A DNA stretch of 64,000 nt, from assembly GCA_963845425.1 (NCBI GenBank), contig CAWJSC010000015.1, positions 60,272 to 124,271 of the forward strand. The letters are read 5' to 3'. Below, one piece after another: positions 43,997 through 52,686 of the stretch (position 1 is the stretch's first letter; each line of letters begins with the position of its first letter). Both the position numbers and the translations under genes were made by a program. The notes below the pieces were generated by a model. The model made no database searches and had not been told where the DNA came from. It was given only the letters and a program-made list of their open reading frames with translations. Origin of the DNA: DATDAH01 sp963845425. Its GTDB lineage: Bacteria > Actinomycetota > Acidimicrobiia > Acidimicrobiales > DATDAH01.

Positions 43997-46549
43997 TCAG
44001 GCGTCGCGCCCGATGCCGGCGGGCGTGGCGATGTGGGCGACGACCCGGCGCAGGCGGATCACCGCGGTCAGTCCACCCCCGGGGGTGTCCTCGAGCAGGA
44101 TCTCGGCTCCCATGGCGTCGAGGAAGCCCCGGGCGATCGCCAGGCCGAGGCCGACGCCCGTGCCGTAGTCGGTCGTGCGTTGGAACGGCTCGAAGACCCT
44201 CTCCCGGTCGCGCTCGGCCAGGCCGGGACCCCGGTCCACGATGCGCAGGTCGATCCCTTCGGGTACGACCCCGGCCTCGACCCGGACCGAGGTGTCCAGT
44301 GGGGCCAGCTTCAGCGCGTTGTCGACCAGGTTGGCCACGACCCGCTCCAGCAGGGCCCGATCGGCCACGACCGGCGGTAGGTCCTCGGCCACCTCCACCT
44401 CGACGCGGGTGGCGCGCCCCCCGAGACCGGCGACCGCCGCCAGCACCACGCCGTCGAGGGTGACGGGGCCGACCTGGGTGCGCACCGCCCCCGACTGCAG
44501 GCGACTCATGTCGAGCAGGTTCTCCACCAGGGCGTCGAGGCGATCGGTCTCCTCCTCGATGGTGCGCTCGAACTCCGCCTGCTGCTCGGGGGACCAGATG
44601 ATCTCCTTCTGGCGCAGGCTGCTGATCGAGGCCTTGATCCCGGCCAGCGGGGTGCGCAGGTCGTGGGAGACGGCTTGGAGGAGGGCGCCCCGGAGGTCGT
44701 TGGCGGCGGCCAGTTCCGAGGCCCGCCCCGCCTGGGCCTGCAGGCGGCGGGCCTCGACTGCGGTGGCCAGCTGGGCGGCGAGAGCGGAGAGGACGCCTTC
44801 GTCCGCAGCCTGGAGGGGCCGGCCGGAGAGGGTGAGGATCAGGTCCGGGCCGATCTCTCGGCTGACATCGGCCTCACGGGGGCTGTCCGGCGGCTCGCCC
44901 CCGGCGGTGGCCTCGACCACCCAGTCGTCCTCCACTCGCCGGAAGAGCGCGGCGTTGGTCATGGCGAACGTGGTGCGGAGGTGGGCCAGCAGGCCCGGGA
45001 GCGCCTCGGCCTCGGCCAGGGAGCCGGCCAGGGTGGCCATGGCCTCGGCCTCGGCCTGGCTCCGGGCGGCCTGGAGCCGGGTGCGTCCCAGGCGGTCGAC
45101 CAGCACGGCGACCACCCCCGCGGCGAGCAGGTACACGAGGAGGGAGATGACCACCTCGGCGTCGTTGACCTTCAGGCCGTAGAGGGGTTCGGTGAAGTAG
45201 TAGTCCGCCAGCAGGAAGCTGCCCACCACGGTGGCGAGGGCGGGGAGGGCGCCGCCGACGAGCGCCACACTCATGCCGAGGCCGAGGTAGAGGAGCAGCA
45301 CCGTCGGCAGGTGCACCTCCGAGCGCAGGTTGGCCAGGGCCAGGGTCAGGAGCGGCAGGCCGACGGCACCGAGGCCCCATCCCCAGGCCTGGCGGGTGGG
45401 GGAGACCGGGGTGAGGACGCGCCGGGTGCGGGGGAGGCTGAGGTGGCGGGTCGCGTCCGTGGCGGAGATGACATGGACGTCGATCGGCCCCGCCTTGGCC
45501 ACGACCCGGGCGATGATCGACCCCTGGGCCAGCCGCTGGAGGCGGCTGCGGCGACTGGCGCCAAGCACGATCTGGGTGGCGTTCTCGGCCCGGGCCACGT
45601 CGATGAGGGCGGCGGCCACGTCGCTGGACACGACCTCCCGGAACTCCCCGCCCAACTCTTCGAGCAGGAGGCGCTGATCGTCCACGAGGTCGCCCGCCGC
45701 ACTGCTCAGGCCGGAGTCGGCGGTGACGTGGACCCCGATGAGGTCGCCGTGGGTGCGCTGGGCGATGCGGGCCGCCCGCCGGATGAGGTGCTCGGTGCCC
45801 GGAGCCCCGGTCACGGCCACGATCACCCGTTCCCGCAGCTCCCAGGTCTCGGTGATGCCGTGCCGTTCCCGGTAGTCCTCGAGGGCGTCGTCCACCCGGT
45901 CGGCCACCCAGAGCAGGGCCAGCTCCCGCAACGCCCCGAGGTTGCCCACCCGGAAGTAGTTGCCGAGGGCGGCGTCGATCTTCTCCGGGCGGTAGATGTT
46001 GCCGTGGGCCATGCGGCGCCGCAGGGCTTCGGGGGTCATGTCGACCAGCTCCACCTGCTCGGCCTCCCGCACGACGTGGTCGGGGATGGTCTCCCGCTGC
46101 TTCACGCCCGTGATCCGCTCGACGACGTCGTTGAGCGACTCGAGGTGCTGGACGTTGACCGTGGACAGCACGTCGATGCCGGCGTCGAGCAGCTCGTCGA
46201 CGTCCTGCCACCGCTTCTCGTTGCGGCTGCCCGGGATGTTCGTGTGGGCCAGCTCATCGACGATGGCCACCTCCGGCCGGCGGGCCAGCACCGCGTCGAT
46301 GTCCATCTCCTCGAAGGTCGCCCCCTCATGGGTGAGGGCGTGGCGGGGCACCACCTCGAGGTCGGCGACCTGTTCCAGCGTGCGCTCCCGGCCGTGGGTC
46401 TCGAACACGGCCACCACGACGTCGGTGCCCCGCGCGGCCCGGCGGCGTCCCTCGTTGAGCATCGCGAAGGTCTTGCCCACACCGGGCGCGGCCCCCAGGT
46501 AGATCCGCAGCGTCCCTCGGCGAACCGCCGGTCCGGCCATCGGGGCCAC
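43997..46549 (-). CDS. kdpD: Sensor histidine kinase KdpD
   Basis: An 850-residue K+/turgor sensor. Domains in order: KdpD domain with Walker A LGAAPGVGKTFAML and VDELAHTNIPGSRNEKRWQD (1-215); Usp-like domain (about 240-365); DUF4118 four-helix membrane domain (about 395-490); GAF domain; DHp with H629 in AVSHDLRTPLAGIKAS; catalytic domain NLVDNALKLAP and DRGPGLAERD, GTGVGLGLAIA. The Usp domain is the c-di-AMP-binding part in some Gram-positives. GTG 46549 is 1 nt from the kdpC stop; ATG 46540 is an alternative. Confidence 0.96.
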   Translation of the reverse strand: MAPMAGPAVRRGTLRIYLGAAPGVGKTFAMLNEGRRRAARGTDVVVAVFETHGRERTLEQVADLEVVPRHALTHEGATFEEMDIDAVLARRPEVAIVDELAHTNIPGSRNEKRWQDVDELLDAGIDVLSTVNVQHLESLNDVVERITGVKQRETIPDHVVREAEQVELVDMTPEALRRRMAHGNIYRPEKIDAALGNYFRVGNLGALRELALLWVADRVDDALEDYRERHGITETWELRERVIVAVTGAPGTEHLIRRAARIAQRTHGDLIGVHVTADSGLSSAAGDLVDDQRLLLEELGGEFREVVSSDVAAALIDVARAENATQIVLGASRRSRLQRLAQGSIIARVVAKAGPIDVHVISATDATRHLSLPRTRRVLTPVSPTRQAWGWGLGAVGLPLLTLALANLRSEVHLPTVLLLYLGLGMSVALVGGALPALATVVGSFLLADYYFTEPLYGLKVNDAEVVISLLVYLLAAGVVAVLVDRLGRTRLQAARSQAEAEAMATLAGSLAEAEALPGLLAHLRTTFAMTNAALFRRVEDDWVVEATAGGEPPDSPREADVSREIGPDLILTLSGRPLQAADEGVLSALAAQLATAVEARRLQAQAGRASELAAANDLRGALLQAVSHDLRTPLAGIKASISSLRQKEIIWSPEQQAEFERTIEEETDRLDALVENLLDMSRLQSGAVRTQVGPVTLDGVVLAAVAGLGGRATRVEVEVAEDLPPVVADRALLERVVANLVDNALKLAPLDTSVRVEAGVVPEGIDLRIVDRGPGLAERDRERVFEPFQRTTDYGTGVGLGLAIARGFLDAMGAEILLEDTPGGGLTAVIRLRRVVAHIATPAGIGRDA

Positions 46550-46550
46550 G

Positions 46551-47177
46551 CTACGCGGCCGCGTCCTCGAGCCGGTCGAGGGCCAGGTTCAGGGCCAGGA
46601 CGTCGACCCCGGGCTCGCCCAGGACCCCGAGGGCTCGGCCGTCGGTGTGGTCGTCGATCAGGCGCCGGACATCCTCGAGGTCGAGGCTCCGGGCCTCGGC
46701 CACTCGCGCCGCCTGGAGCCGGGCGTTGGCTACCGAGATGTGGGGGTCGACCCCCGAGGCCGACGTCGTCACGGCGTCCACCGGCACGGGGGTGTCGGCG
46801 TCGAGGCCGTTGGTCTCCCGGTAGGCCCCCGCGGCTTGGTCCACCGCGGCCAACAGGTCGGGGTTGGTGGGCCCGAGGTTCGAGGCGCCCGAGGCCACCT
46901 GCGTGAGGTCGTCGGGGTCCGCCCCGGCGGTGCCCGACGCCGCTGCCCCCGCGGCCGAGGGGCGGCTGTGGAAGTACTCCGGCGCGGTGAAGGACTGGCC
47001 CAGCAGCGCGGAGCCGACCACCTCGCCGTCCCGGAGGACCAGGGAGCCGTCGGCCTCGTTCTCGAAGGCCAGCTGGGCGACGACGGTGACGGCCAGCGGA
47101 TAGAGGATCCCGGTGACGACGGTCAGGACGAGGATGGCCCGGAGGGCGGCCAGGAGCTGGACCCGGATGGTGCTCAT
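46551..47177 (-). CDS. kdpC: Potassium-transporting ATPase subunit C
   Basis: A 208-residue single-span subunit that stabilises the KdpFABC complex and raises nucleotide affinity. N-terminal helix LLAALRAILVLTVVTGILYPLAVTVVAQLAF, then LLGQSFTAPEYFHSRPSAAG, SGASNLGPTNPDLL, and the C-terminal VTTSASGVDPHISVANARLQAARVAEARSL motif. Overlaps kdpB by 4 nt. The region AAASGTAGADPDD is a lineage-specific Ala/Asp insertion. Confidence 0.97.
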   Translation of the reverse strand: MSTIRVQLLAALRAILVLTVVTGILYPLAVTVVAQLAFENEADGSLVLRDGEVVGSALLGQSFTAPEYFHSRPSAAGAAASGTAGADPDDLTQVASGASNLGPTNPDLLAAVDQAAGAYRETNGLDADTPVPVDAVTTSASGVDPHISVANARLQAARVAEARSLDLEDVRRLIDDHTDGRALGVLGEPGVDVLALNLALDRLEDAAA

Positions 47178-49237
47178 GAGACGCCGATCGCGGTCAGGAC
47201 GACGTCGAGGGCCTTGATGCCCACGAAGGGGGCGACCAGGCCACCGGCGCCGTAGACGAGCAGGTTGCGGCGCAGCACCGCGGCGGCCCCCAGCGCACGG
47301 AAGCGCACGCCCCGGAGGGCCAGGGGGATGAGGGCCACGATGATCAGGGCGTTGAAGATGACCGCGGCCAGGATGGCCGAGCGGGGTGAGGCCAGCCCCA
47401 TGACGTTGAGGGTGTCGAGCTGAGGGAACACCCCGACGAACATGGCCGGGATGATGGCGAAGTACTTGGCGACGTCGTTGGCGATGGAGAAGGTGGTCAG
47501 CGAGCCCCGGGTGATCAGGAGCTGCTTGCCGATCTCCACGACCTCGATGAGCTTGGTCGGGTCCGAGTCGAGGTCGACCATGTTCCCGGCCTCCTTGGCG
47601 GCCTGGGTCCCGGTGTTCATGGCCACGCCGACATCGGCCTGCGCGAGCGCTGGGGCGTCGTTGGTGCCGTCGCCGGTCATCGCCACCATGCGCCCGCCGC
47701 GCTGCTCGGAGCGGATCAGGGCCATCTTGTCCTCGGGGGTGGCCTCGGCGAGGAAGTCGTCGACCCCGGCCTCCCGGGCGATGGCCGCGGCGGTCAGCGG
47801 GTTGTCGCCGGTGATCATCACCGTGCGGATGCCGAGGGCCCGGAGCTGGTCGAATCGCTCGGTCATGCCCTCCTTGACCACGTCCACGAGGGCGATGACC
47901 CCGAGGGCCTCACCGTTCTCGGCGACCACGAGCGGCGTTCCGCCGCCGGTCGCGATGCCCGCGACGATGCCGTCGAGGGCATCGGGCACCGTGCCACCCT
48001 GCTCGTTGACCCAACGCCGGACCGAGTCGGTGGCGCCCTTCCGGACCGAGGTGCCCGCCAGGTCGACGCCGCTCATGCGGGTCTGGGCGGTGAAGGGCAC
48101 CAGGGTCGCCTCACTCAGGTCGCGTTCCTCGAGATCGAACCGCTCGTCGGCCAGGACGACGATCGACCGGCCCTCCGGGGTCTCGTCGGCCAGGCTGGCG
48201 AACTGGGCTGCGGTCGCCAGCCGGCGAGCATCCACGCCCGGCAGCGGGACGAAGTCGTTCGCCTGCCGGTTGCCAAGGGTGATCGTCCCGGTCTTGTCCA
48301 GCAACAGGGTCGAGCAGTCACCGGCGGCCTCCACGGCCCGACCGGACATGGCCAGCACGTTGTGCTGGACCAGTCGGTCCATGCCGGCGATGCCGATGGC
48401 CGACAGCAGGGCTCCGATGGTCGTCGGGATCAGGCAGACGAGCAGGGCGACGAGGACGATGATCTCCTGCTCGGCCCCGGAGTAGATGGCGAAGGGCTGC
48501 AGGGTCACGGTGGCCAGCAGGAACACGATGGTCAGGCCCGCCAACAGGATGTTGAGGGCGATCTCGTTTGGGGTCTTCTGGCGCTCGGCGCCCTCGACCA
48601 GGCTGATCATGCGGTCGAGGAACGTCTCGCCGGGGCGGGCCGTGATGCGCACCACGATGTGGTCCGACAGCACGGTGGTCCCGCCGGTCACCGCCGAGCG
48701 GTCGCCGCCGGACTCGCGGATGACCGGCGCCGACTCACCGGTGATGGCCGACTCGTCCACCGAGGCAATGCCCTCGACGATCTCGCCGTCGGAGGGGATG
48801 GCCTGGCCGGCCGACACCTCGACCAGGTCGTCGACCTCGAGGAGCGAGGAGGCCACCTCTTCCAGCTCGCCGGTGGCGGTCCGCCGCCAGGCGCTGGTCT
48901 CGGTCCGGGCCTGACGCAGCGTCTCGGCCTGGGCCTTGCCCCGCCCCTCGGCCACGGCCTCGGCGAAGTTGGCGAACAGGACGGTGAACCACAGCCACAC
49001 GGCCACCAGGCCGGCGAACAGGTTCTCCTCGCCCGTGCTGTCGCCGACGTCGCGGAGGAACAGGACCGTGGTGAGGACGCTGCCCACCAGGACCACGAAC
49101 ATGACCGGGTTGCGGGCCATCGTCCGGGGGTCCAGCTTGCGCAGGCTGTCGAATGACGCCGACCGCAGGATCTGGGCGTCGAGCAGGGACGCGGAGCCTG
49201 CGGAGCGTGGGGACGGAGACTTCTTCTCGGTGGTCAT
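47174..49237 (-). CDS. kdpB: Potassium-transporting ATPase subunit B
   Basis: The 687-residue P-type ATPase subunit that energises K+ uptake. Phosphorylation site DKTGTITLGNRQA with D314; actuator motif ITGESAPVIRESGGD, which includes the Ser that is phosphorylated for inhibition in E. coli KdpB; hinge MTGDGTNDAPALAQADVGVAMN; conserved KdpB signature SLTTFSIANDVAKYFAIIPAMF. Start 49237 lies 10 nt after kdpA. Confidence 0.98.
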   Translation of the reverse strand: MTTEKKSPSPRSAGSASLLDAQILRSASFDSLRKLDPRTMARNPVMFVVLVGSVLTTVLFLRDVGDSTGEENLFAGLVAVWLWFTVLFANFAEAVAEGRGKAQAETLRQARTETSAWRRTATGELEEVASSLLEVDDLVEVSAGQAIPSDGEIVEGIASVDESAITGESAPVIRESGGDRSAVTGGTTVLSDHIVVRITARPGETFLDRMISLVEGAERQKTPNEIALNILLAGLTIVFLLATVTLQPFAIYSGAEQEIIVLVALLVCLIPTTIGALLSAIGIAGMDRLVQHNVLAMSGRAVEAAGDCSTLLLDKTGTITLGNRQANDFVPLPGVDARRLATAAQFASLADETPEGRSIVVLADERFDLEERDLSEATLVPFTAQTRMSGVDLAGTSVRKGATDSVRRWVNEQGGTVPDALDGIVAGIATGGGTPLVVAENGEALGVIALVDVVKEGMTERFDQLRALGIRTVMITGDNPLTAAAIAREAGVDDFLAEATPEDKMALIRSEQRGGRMVAMTGDGTNDAPALAQADVGVAMNTGTQAAKEAGNMVDLDSDPTKLIEVVEIGKQLLITRGSLTTFSIANDVAKYFAIIPAMFVGVFPQLDTLNVMGLASPRSAILAAVIFNALIIVALIPLALRGVRFRALGAAAVLRRNLLVYGAGGLVAPFVGIKALDVVLTAIGVS

Positions 49238-49247
49238 CGATCGCTCC

Positions 49248-50957
49248 TCAGAGGCCCAGCTGCTCGACCACGGGGCCGAGGGAGAGAACCGGGAAGTAGG
49301 TCAGGCCCACCACGATCAGGACGACCCCGACGAGGAGCCCGGCGAACAGAGGCGTGCCGGTGGGGAAGGTGCCAGCCGACACCGGGACCCGCGCCTTGCG
49401 GGCCAGGGCGCCGGCGATCGCCAGCACGGGCACGATGAGCAGGAAGCGGCCCGCCAGCATGGCCACGCCGAGGGTGACGTTGTACCAGTCGGTGTTCCCC
49501 GTCAGGCCCCCGAAGGCCGAGCCGTTGTTGTTGGCCGCGGAGGAGAAGGCGTAGGTGACCTCGGTCAGGCCGTGGGGCCCGGGGTTGAGGATGGAGCTCT
49601 GGGCGCTGTCCATCACCACCGAGATCGCGGTGAAGACCAGGATCAGCACCGGCACGATGAGGATGTAGAGGACGACGAGCTTCATCTCGGCGGCCTGGAT
49701 CTTCTTGCCCAGGTACTCCGGGGTCCGGCCCACCATGAGCCCGGCGATGAACACGGCCAGGATGGCGAAGACCAGCATCCCGTAGAGCCCGGCGCCCACC
49801 CCGCCGGGACTGACCTCGCCCAGCATGATGTTGACCAGCGGCACGGCGCCGCCGCCCGGCGTATAGCTGTCGTGGGCCGAGTTGACGGCGCCGGTCGAGG
49901 TCCCGGTGGTCGACGCCGCGAACAGGCCCGAGGCGGCGCTGCCGAAGCGGATCTCCTTGCCCTCGGTGTTGCCCCCCGACTGGTCGGCGGTCACCGCCTG
50001 GGTGACACCGGCGGCGTCGAGTTCGGGGTTCCCGTTCGTCTCGAAGCCCATGGCGAGCCCGGCACTGGCCACCCACAGGACGACCATCGCGCTCAGCACG
50101 GCCAGGCCCTGGCGCCGGTCGCCCGCCAGTCGCCCGAACATCACCGCCAGCGAGAAGGGGATCAGGAGCAGGAGGTAGATCTCGAAGAGGTTGGTGAACC
50201 CGTTGGGGTTGCCGAAGGGGTGGGCTGAGTTGGCGTTGAGGAAGCCACCGCCGTTGGTGCCCAGCTCCTTGATCGCTTCCTGGCTGGCGGCCGGCCCACC
50301 GGGGATGACCTGCGCGGCGCCCTCGAGGGTCGTCGCCTCGGTGAACCCGCTGGTGTTCTGCACCACCCCCTGGCTGACCAGGACGAGGGCGGCCACGAAG
50401 GCGATGGGGAGCAGGACCCGGATCACGCCCCGGACCAGATCGACCCAGAAGTTGCCGATGGTGTCCGAGTGCCGCCGGACCAGCCCCCGGATGAGGGCCA
50501 CGGCGACGGCCAGGCCGACCGCGGCGGAGACGAAGTTCTGCACCGTCAGGCCCACCACCTGGCTGAGGTGGCTCATGGTGTTCTCACCGGCGTAGTTCTG
50601 CCAGTTGGTGTTGGTGACGAAGCTGACCGCGGTGTTGAACGCCAGAGCGGGCGGCACCCCGTCGACGCCCGTGGGGTTGAAGGGCAGTGAACCCTGGAAC
50701 CGCTGGAGGGCGAAGAGGGCGATTGCCGACACCGCGCTGAAGGCGAGCAGGGAGGTGGCGTAGGTGGGCCAGCGCTGCTCCCGCTCGGCATCGACGCCGG
50801 TGAGGCGGTACACGACGCGCTCGACGGGGCCGAAGAGCCGGTCACCGGGGGCGGCGCCCCCACCGAAGACCGACGCCAGGTAGCGGCCGAGGAAGGGGAC
50901 GGTGACGGCGAGCGCGAGCACGAGCGCGCCGAACTGGAGCCAGGAGGAACCGGTCAT
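49248..50957 (-). CDS. kdpA: Potassium-transporting ATPase subunit A
   Basis: The 569-residue K+-selective channel-like subunit with ten helices. Filter-loop segments of the four pseudo-repeats: VSFVTNTNWQNYAGENTMSH, KELGTNGGGFLNANSAHPFGNPNGF, SSAANNNGSAFGGL and the fourth near VGRTPEYLGKKI. These give the T-N/T-G-G selectivity ring. ATG 50957 abuts the kdpF stop with no gap, so translation is coupled. Confidence 0.98.
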   Translation of the reverse strand: MTGSSWLQFGALVLALAVTVPFLGRYLASVFGGGAAPGDRLFGPVERVVYRLTGVDAEREQRWPTYATSLLAFSAVSAIALFALQRFQGSLPFNPTGVDGVPPALAFNTAVSFVTNTNWQNYAGENTMSHLSQVVGLTVQNFVSAAVGLAVAVALIRGLVRRHSDTIGNFWVDLVRGVIRVLLPIAFVAALVLVSQGVVQNTSGFTEATTLEGAAQVIPGGPAASQEAIKELGTNGGGFLNANSAHPFGNPNGFTNLFEIYLLLLIPFSLAVMFGRLAGDRRQGLAVLSAMVVLWVASAGLAMGFETNGNPELDAAGVTQAVTADQSGGNTEGKEIRFGSAASGLFAASTTGTSTGAVNSAHDSYTPGGGAVPLVNIMLGEVSPGGVGAGLYGMLVFAILAVFIAGLMVGRTPEYLGKKIQAAEMKLVVLYILIVPVLILVFTAISVVMDSAQSSILNPGPHGLTEVTYAFSSAANNNGSAFGGLTGNTDWYNVTLGVAMLAGRFLLIVPVLAIAGALARKARVPVSAGTFPTGTPLFAGLLVGVVLIVVGLTYFPVLSLGPVVEQLGL

Positions 50958-51047
50958 CTAGAGGCGCTCGGGGAAGAGCAGGGCCACCACCAGATAGGCG
51001 GTCAGGCCCACGGCGAGGGCGAGGGCGATGACCTCATCGGCACTCAT
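50958..51047 (-). CDS. kdpF: Potassium-transporting ATPase small subunit KdpF
   Basis: A 29-residue one-helix peptide (start MSADEVIALALAVGLTAYL, end LFPERL) with the KdpF pattern: helix followed by a Pro and basic C-terminus. KdpF stabilises the Kdp complex at the lipid interface. Its ATG overlaps the stop of the small upstream gene (ATGA) and its TAG directly touches the kdpA start. Confidence 0.9.
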   Translation of the reverse strand: MSADEVIALALAVGLTAYLVVALLFPERL

Positions 51048-51241
51048 CGACCCACCGTAGATCTGGTGTCGACCTCGTGTCGGTTGGTCTCGTGGGCCTC
51101 GGCCCCGTCGGCGTTCGGCTCGTCGGCGATGGCCTCGTCGATGTCGCCGGCGTCGGCGAGGATCCGCGCGCAGAGGGCGATGTAGGCCGCCCCCAGCACG
51201 AAGAAGGCGATCACCCCGGTCACCACCAGGACATCACGCAT
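51044..51241 (-). CDS. Small Kdp-operon membrane protein
   Basis: A 65-residue protein with one N-terminal helix (VLVVTGVIAFFVLGAAYIALCARIL) and an acidic then polar tail. Similar tiny proteins with an AxxYxxxCxRI helix end occur directly upstream of kdpF/kdpA in other genomes, from memory. Overlaps kdpF by 4 nt and the DUF4118 gene by 8 nt, so it belongs to the Kdp mRNA. A possible extra subunit or assembly factor; no biochemical role is known to me. Confidence 0.75.
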   Translation of the reverse strand: MRDVLVVTGVIAFFVLGAAYIALCARILADAGDIDEAIADEPNADGAEAHETNRHEVDTRSTVGR

Positions 51242-52004
51242 GGTTGCTCCTCTCCGCGGTCAGCGCCGCTCCGGCCTGGTCGGCCAGAGCGACGGCGACG
51301 ATCCGCCGTTCCAGGGACACGCCGGTGCCCGGCGTGGGCATCAGCACGAATCGACCCACCGGCCGGCCCCGGGCCAGCACGGGCAGCGCCACGCCGCCCG
51401 CGGGCAGCTCGAAGCCGTCGAGGGTGTAGCGGTGACGGTCGGTGAGGACCGCGCCGCTGCGTTCGAGGAGGGGTAGGTCGGTCTCGTAGGGCAGGGCCTC
51501 GAACCGGCAACCGGTGAGGCCGAGCAGGTCGATCAGCTCGTGCTGGGCGTGGTCGAGGACCACGGCGGGGTTCTCCCCACGGGCGGTCAGCTCGGCCAGC
51601 CGGTGGACGTGGTGCATCTGGTCGTGGGAGGCGTCGGCGTCGCGGCGAGCGGCGCGGGCGCGAGCGGCGACCGTCCCGACCACCAGACCGATCGGGAGGA
51701 GAAGGATCGTCGTGATGAGGTCGTCGGTCGAGTCGATGGTCAGCGAGAGGTAGGGCTCGGTGTGGAAGAAGTCGAAGGCCAGCACCGAGCTCACCGCGGC
51801 CACCGCCCCGGCCGTCCGCCCGCCGGTCAGGGCGGCGACCAGGACCACGAGCACGAGGACGAGGGCGATGTTGGTGGCGCCGAAGGCGCCGCGGACCGAG
51901 ACCAGCGCCGCTGCCGCGGCGATGGGCCCGAGGGCCGCGAGGACGACGCCGGCGACGGCGTTGTCCCGGTCGTCGGTCTGGTCCGTGGTGCGGTTTCTGG
52001 TCAC
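51234..52004 (-). CDS. DUF4118-GAF protein, kinase-less KdpD-like sensor
   Basis: A 256-residue protein: four transmembrane helices of the DUF4118 type (AVAGVVLAALGPIAAAAALVSV ... LAFDFFHTEPYLSLTIDSTDDLITTILLLPIGLVVGTVAA), as in the middle of KdpD, then a coiled linker and a GAF-like domain (residues about 135-250). It lacks the KdpD N-terminal domain, DHp and ATPase domains, so it cannot phosphorylate. First gene of the Kdp operon, it may modulate full-length KdpD, for example by mixed dimers. GTG start 52004. Confidence 0.8.
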   Translation of the reverse strand: MTRNRTTDQTDDRDNAVAGVVLAALGPIAAAAALVSVRGAFGATNIALVLVLVVLVAALTGGRTAGAVAAVSSVLAFDFFHTEPYLSLTIDSTDDLITTILLLPIGLVVGTVAARARAARRDADASHDQMHHVHRLAELTARGENPAVVLDHAQHELIDLLGLTGCRFEALPYETDLPLLERSGAVLTDRHRYTLDGFELPAGGVALPVLARGRPVGRFVLMPTPGTGVSLERRIVAVALADQAGAALTAERSNHA

Positions 52005-52043
52005 GGTCCCGGTGTACGCTCGCCCCCGGACCGGGGGAACCGC

Positions 52044-52095
52044 CTCTACGCGTTCTCTACGTCCGAGGCCCGGACCTCTACGCGATCTCTACGCG
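52044..52095 (-). promoter_or_regulatory. Putative KdpE operator: four phased direct repeats
   Basis: CTCTACGCG-type repeats (CGCGTAGAG on the operon strand) at 52044-52052, 52055-52063, 52076-52084 and 52087-52095. Members of each pair are 11 bp apart and the pairs 21 bp apart, so all lie on one DNA face, the classical layout for an OmpR/KdpE-type regulator. They lie 40-90 bp upstream of the first Kdp-operon start codon. Confidence 0.7.
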
Positions 52096-52101
52096 TGGCG
52101 A

Positions 52102-52677
52102 TCAGGTCGTGGCGTCGAGGAAGGCCTGGCCCCGGGGGGACAGCTCGTAGCCCACGTCCAGGCTGAGGGTCAGGCCGAGGCGCTTGAGCTTGCGGATGTC
52201 GGCCTTCAGGGCGAAGCGCTCCCGATCCAGCGTCTCGGCCAGGGTGGTGGAGACGACCCCGGGGTGGGTGGCGATCAGGACCAGGGTGGGCCGGGTCCAG
52301 GCCCCGACGGCGCTGGCGCCGTCCAGCCGGTCCAGCCGGCGCTGGATCTCCGCCACGTCCTCGGGGGTCAGGCCGGCCTCATCCACCGGCGGGCCGGCCG
52401 CGGCGGTGCGGTGGAACGACACCCGGAAGACCTGGGCGTCGGGCTCCGGGTCCCGGAGACGGCGTAGCACGCCGGCGACGTCCTGCTCGCCCGCGCGGCG
52501 GGCGTCGGCCCGGGTGATGCCAGACAGCGGCACGACATCCACGGTGTCGACCTGGAACCAGAGGTCGCCCTTGTGGAACCGGCCGCCGACCCTGGCCTGC
52601 GGCCGCTTCCAGTCCCGGAACGTGACGGTGATCGACCCGTCGGCCAGTCCCGGCACGGCGTCCTGAGTGAACATCAT
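52102..52677 (-). CDS. ASCH-domain-like protein
   Basis: A 191-residue protein. The N-terminal half (FTQDAVPGLADGSITVTFRDWKRPQARVGGRF) fits an ASCH/PUA-like RNA- or nucleotide-binding barrel. The C-terminal half (VLIATHPGVVSTTLAETLDRERFALKADIRKLKRLGLTLSL) looks like a winged helix in which repeated units SxxLAxxL... and a LKRLGL recognition-like helix appear. A combined RNA/DNA-binding protein is possible; family assignment of the second part is mine. Lies just upstream of the Kdp operator, on the same strand. Confidence 0.65.
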   Translation of the reverse strand: MMFTQDAVPGLADGSITVTFRDWKRPQARVGGRFHKGDLWFQVDTVDVVPLSGITRADARRAGEQDVAGVLRRLRDPEPDAQVFRVSFHRTAAAGPPVDEAGLTPEDVAEIQRRLDRLDGASAVGAWTRPTLVLIATHPGVVSTTLAETLDRERFALKADIRKLKRLGLTLSLDVGYELSPRGQAFLDATT

Positions 52678-52686
52678 CGGTGCGGG

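Noticed and set aside
44663..46906. A 747-codon plus-strand frame opposite kdpD/kdpC
   Set aside because: Shadow of the Kdp genes with no domain signature; repeated G-E-G/Q-H composition typical of antisense GC-rich frames.
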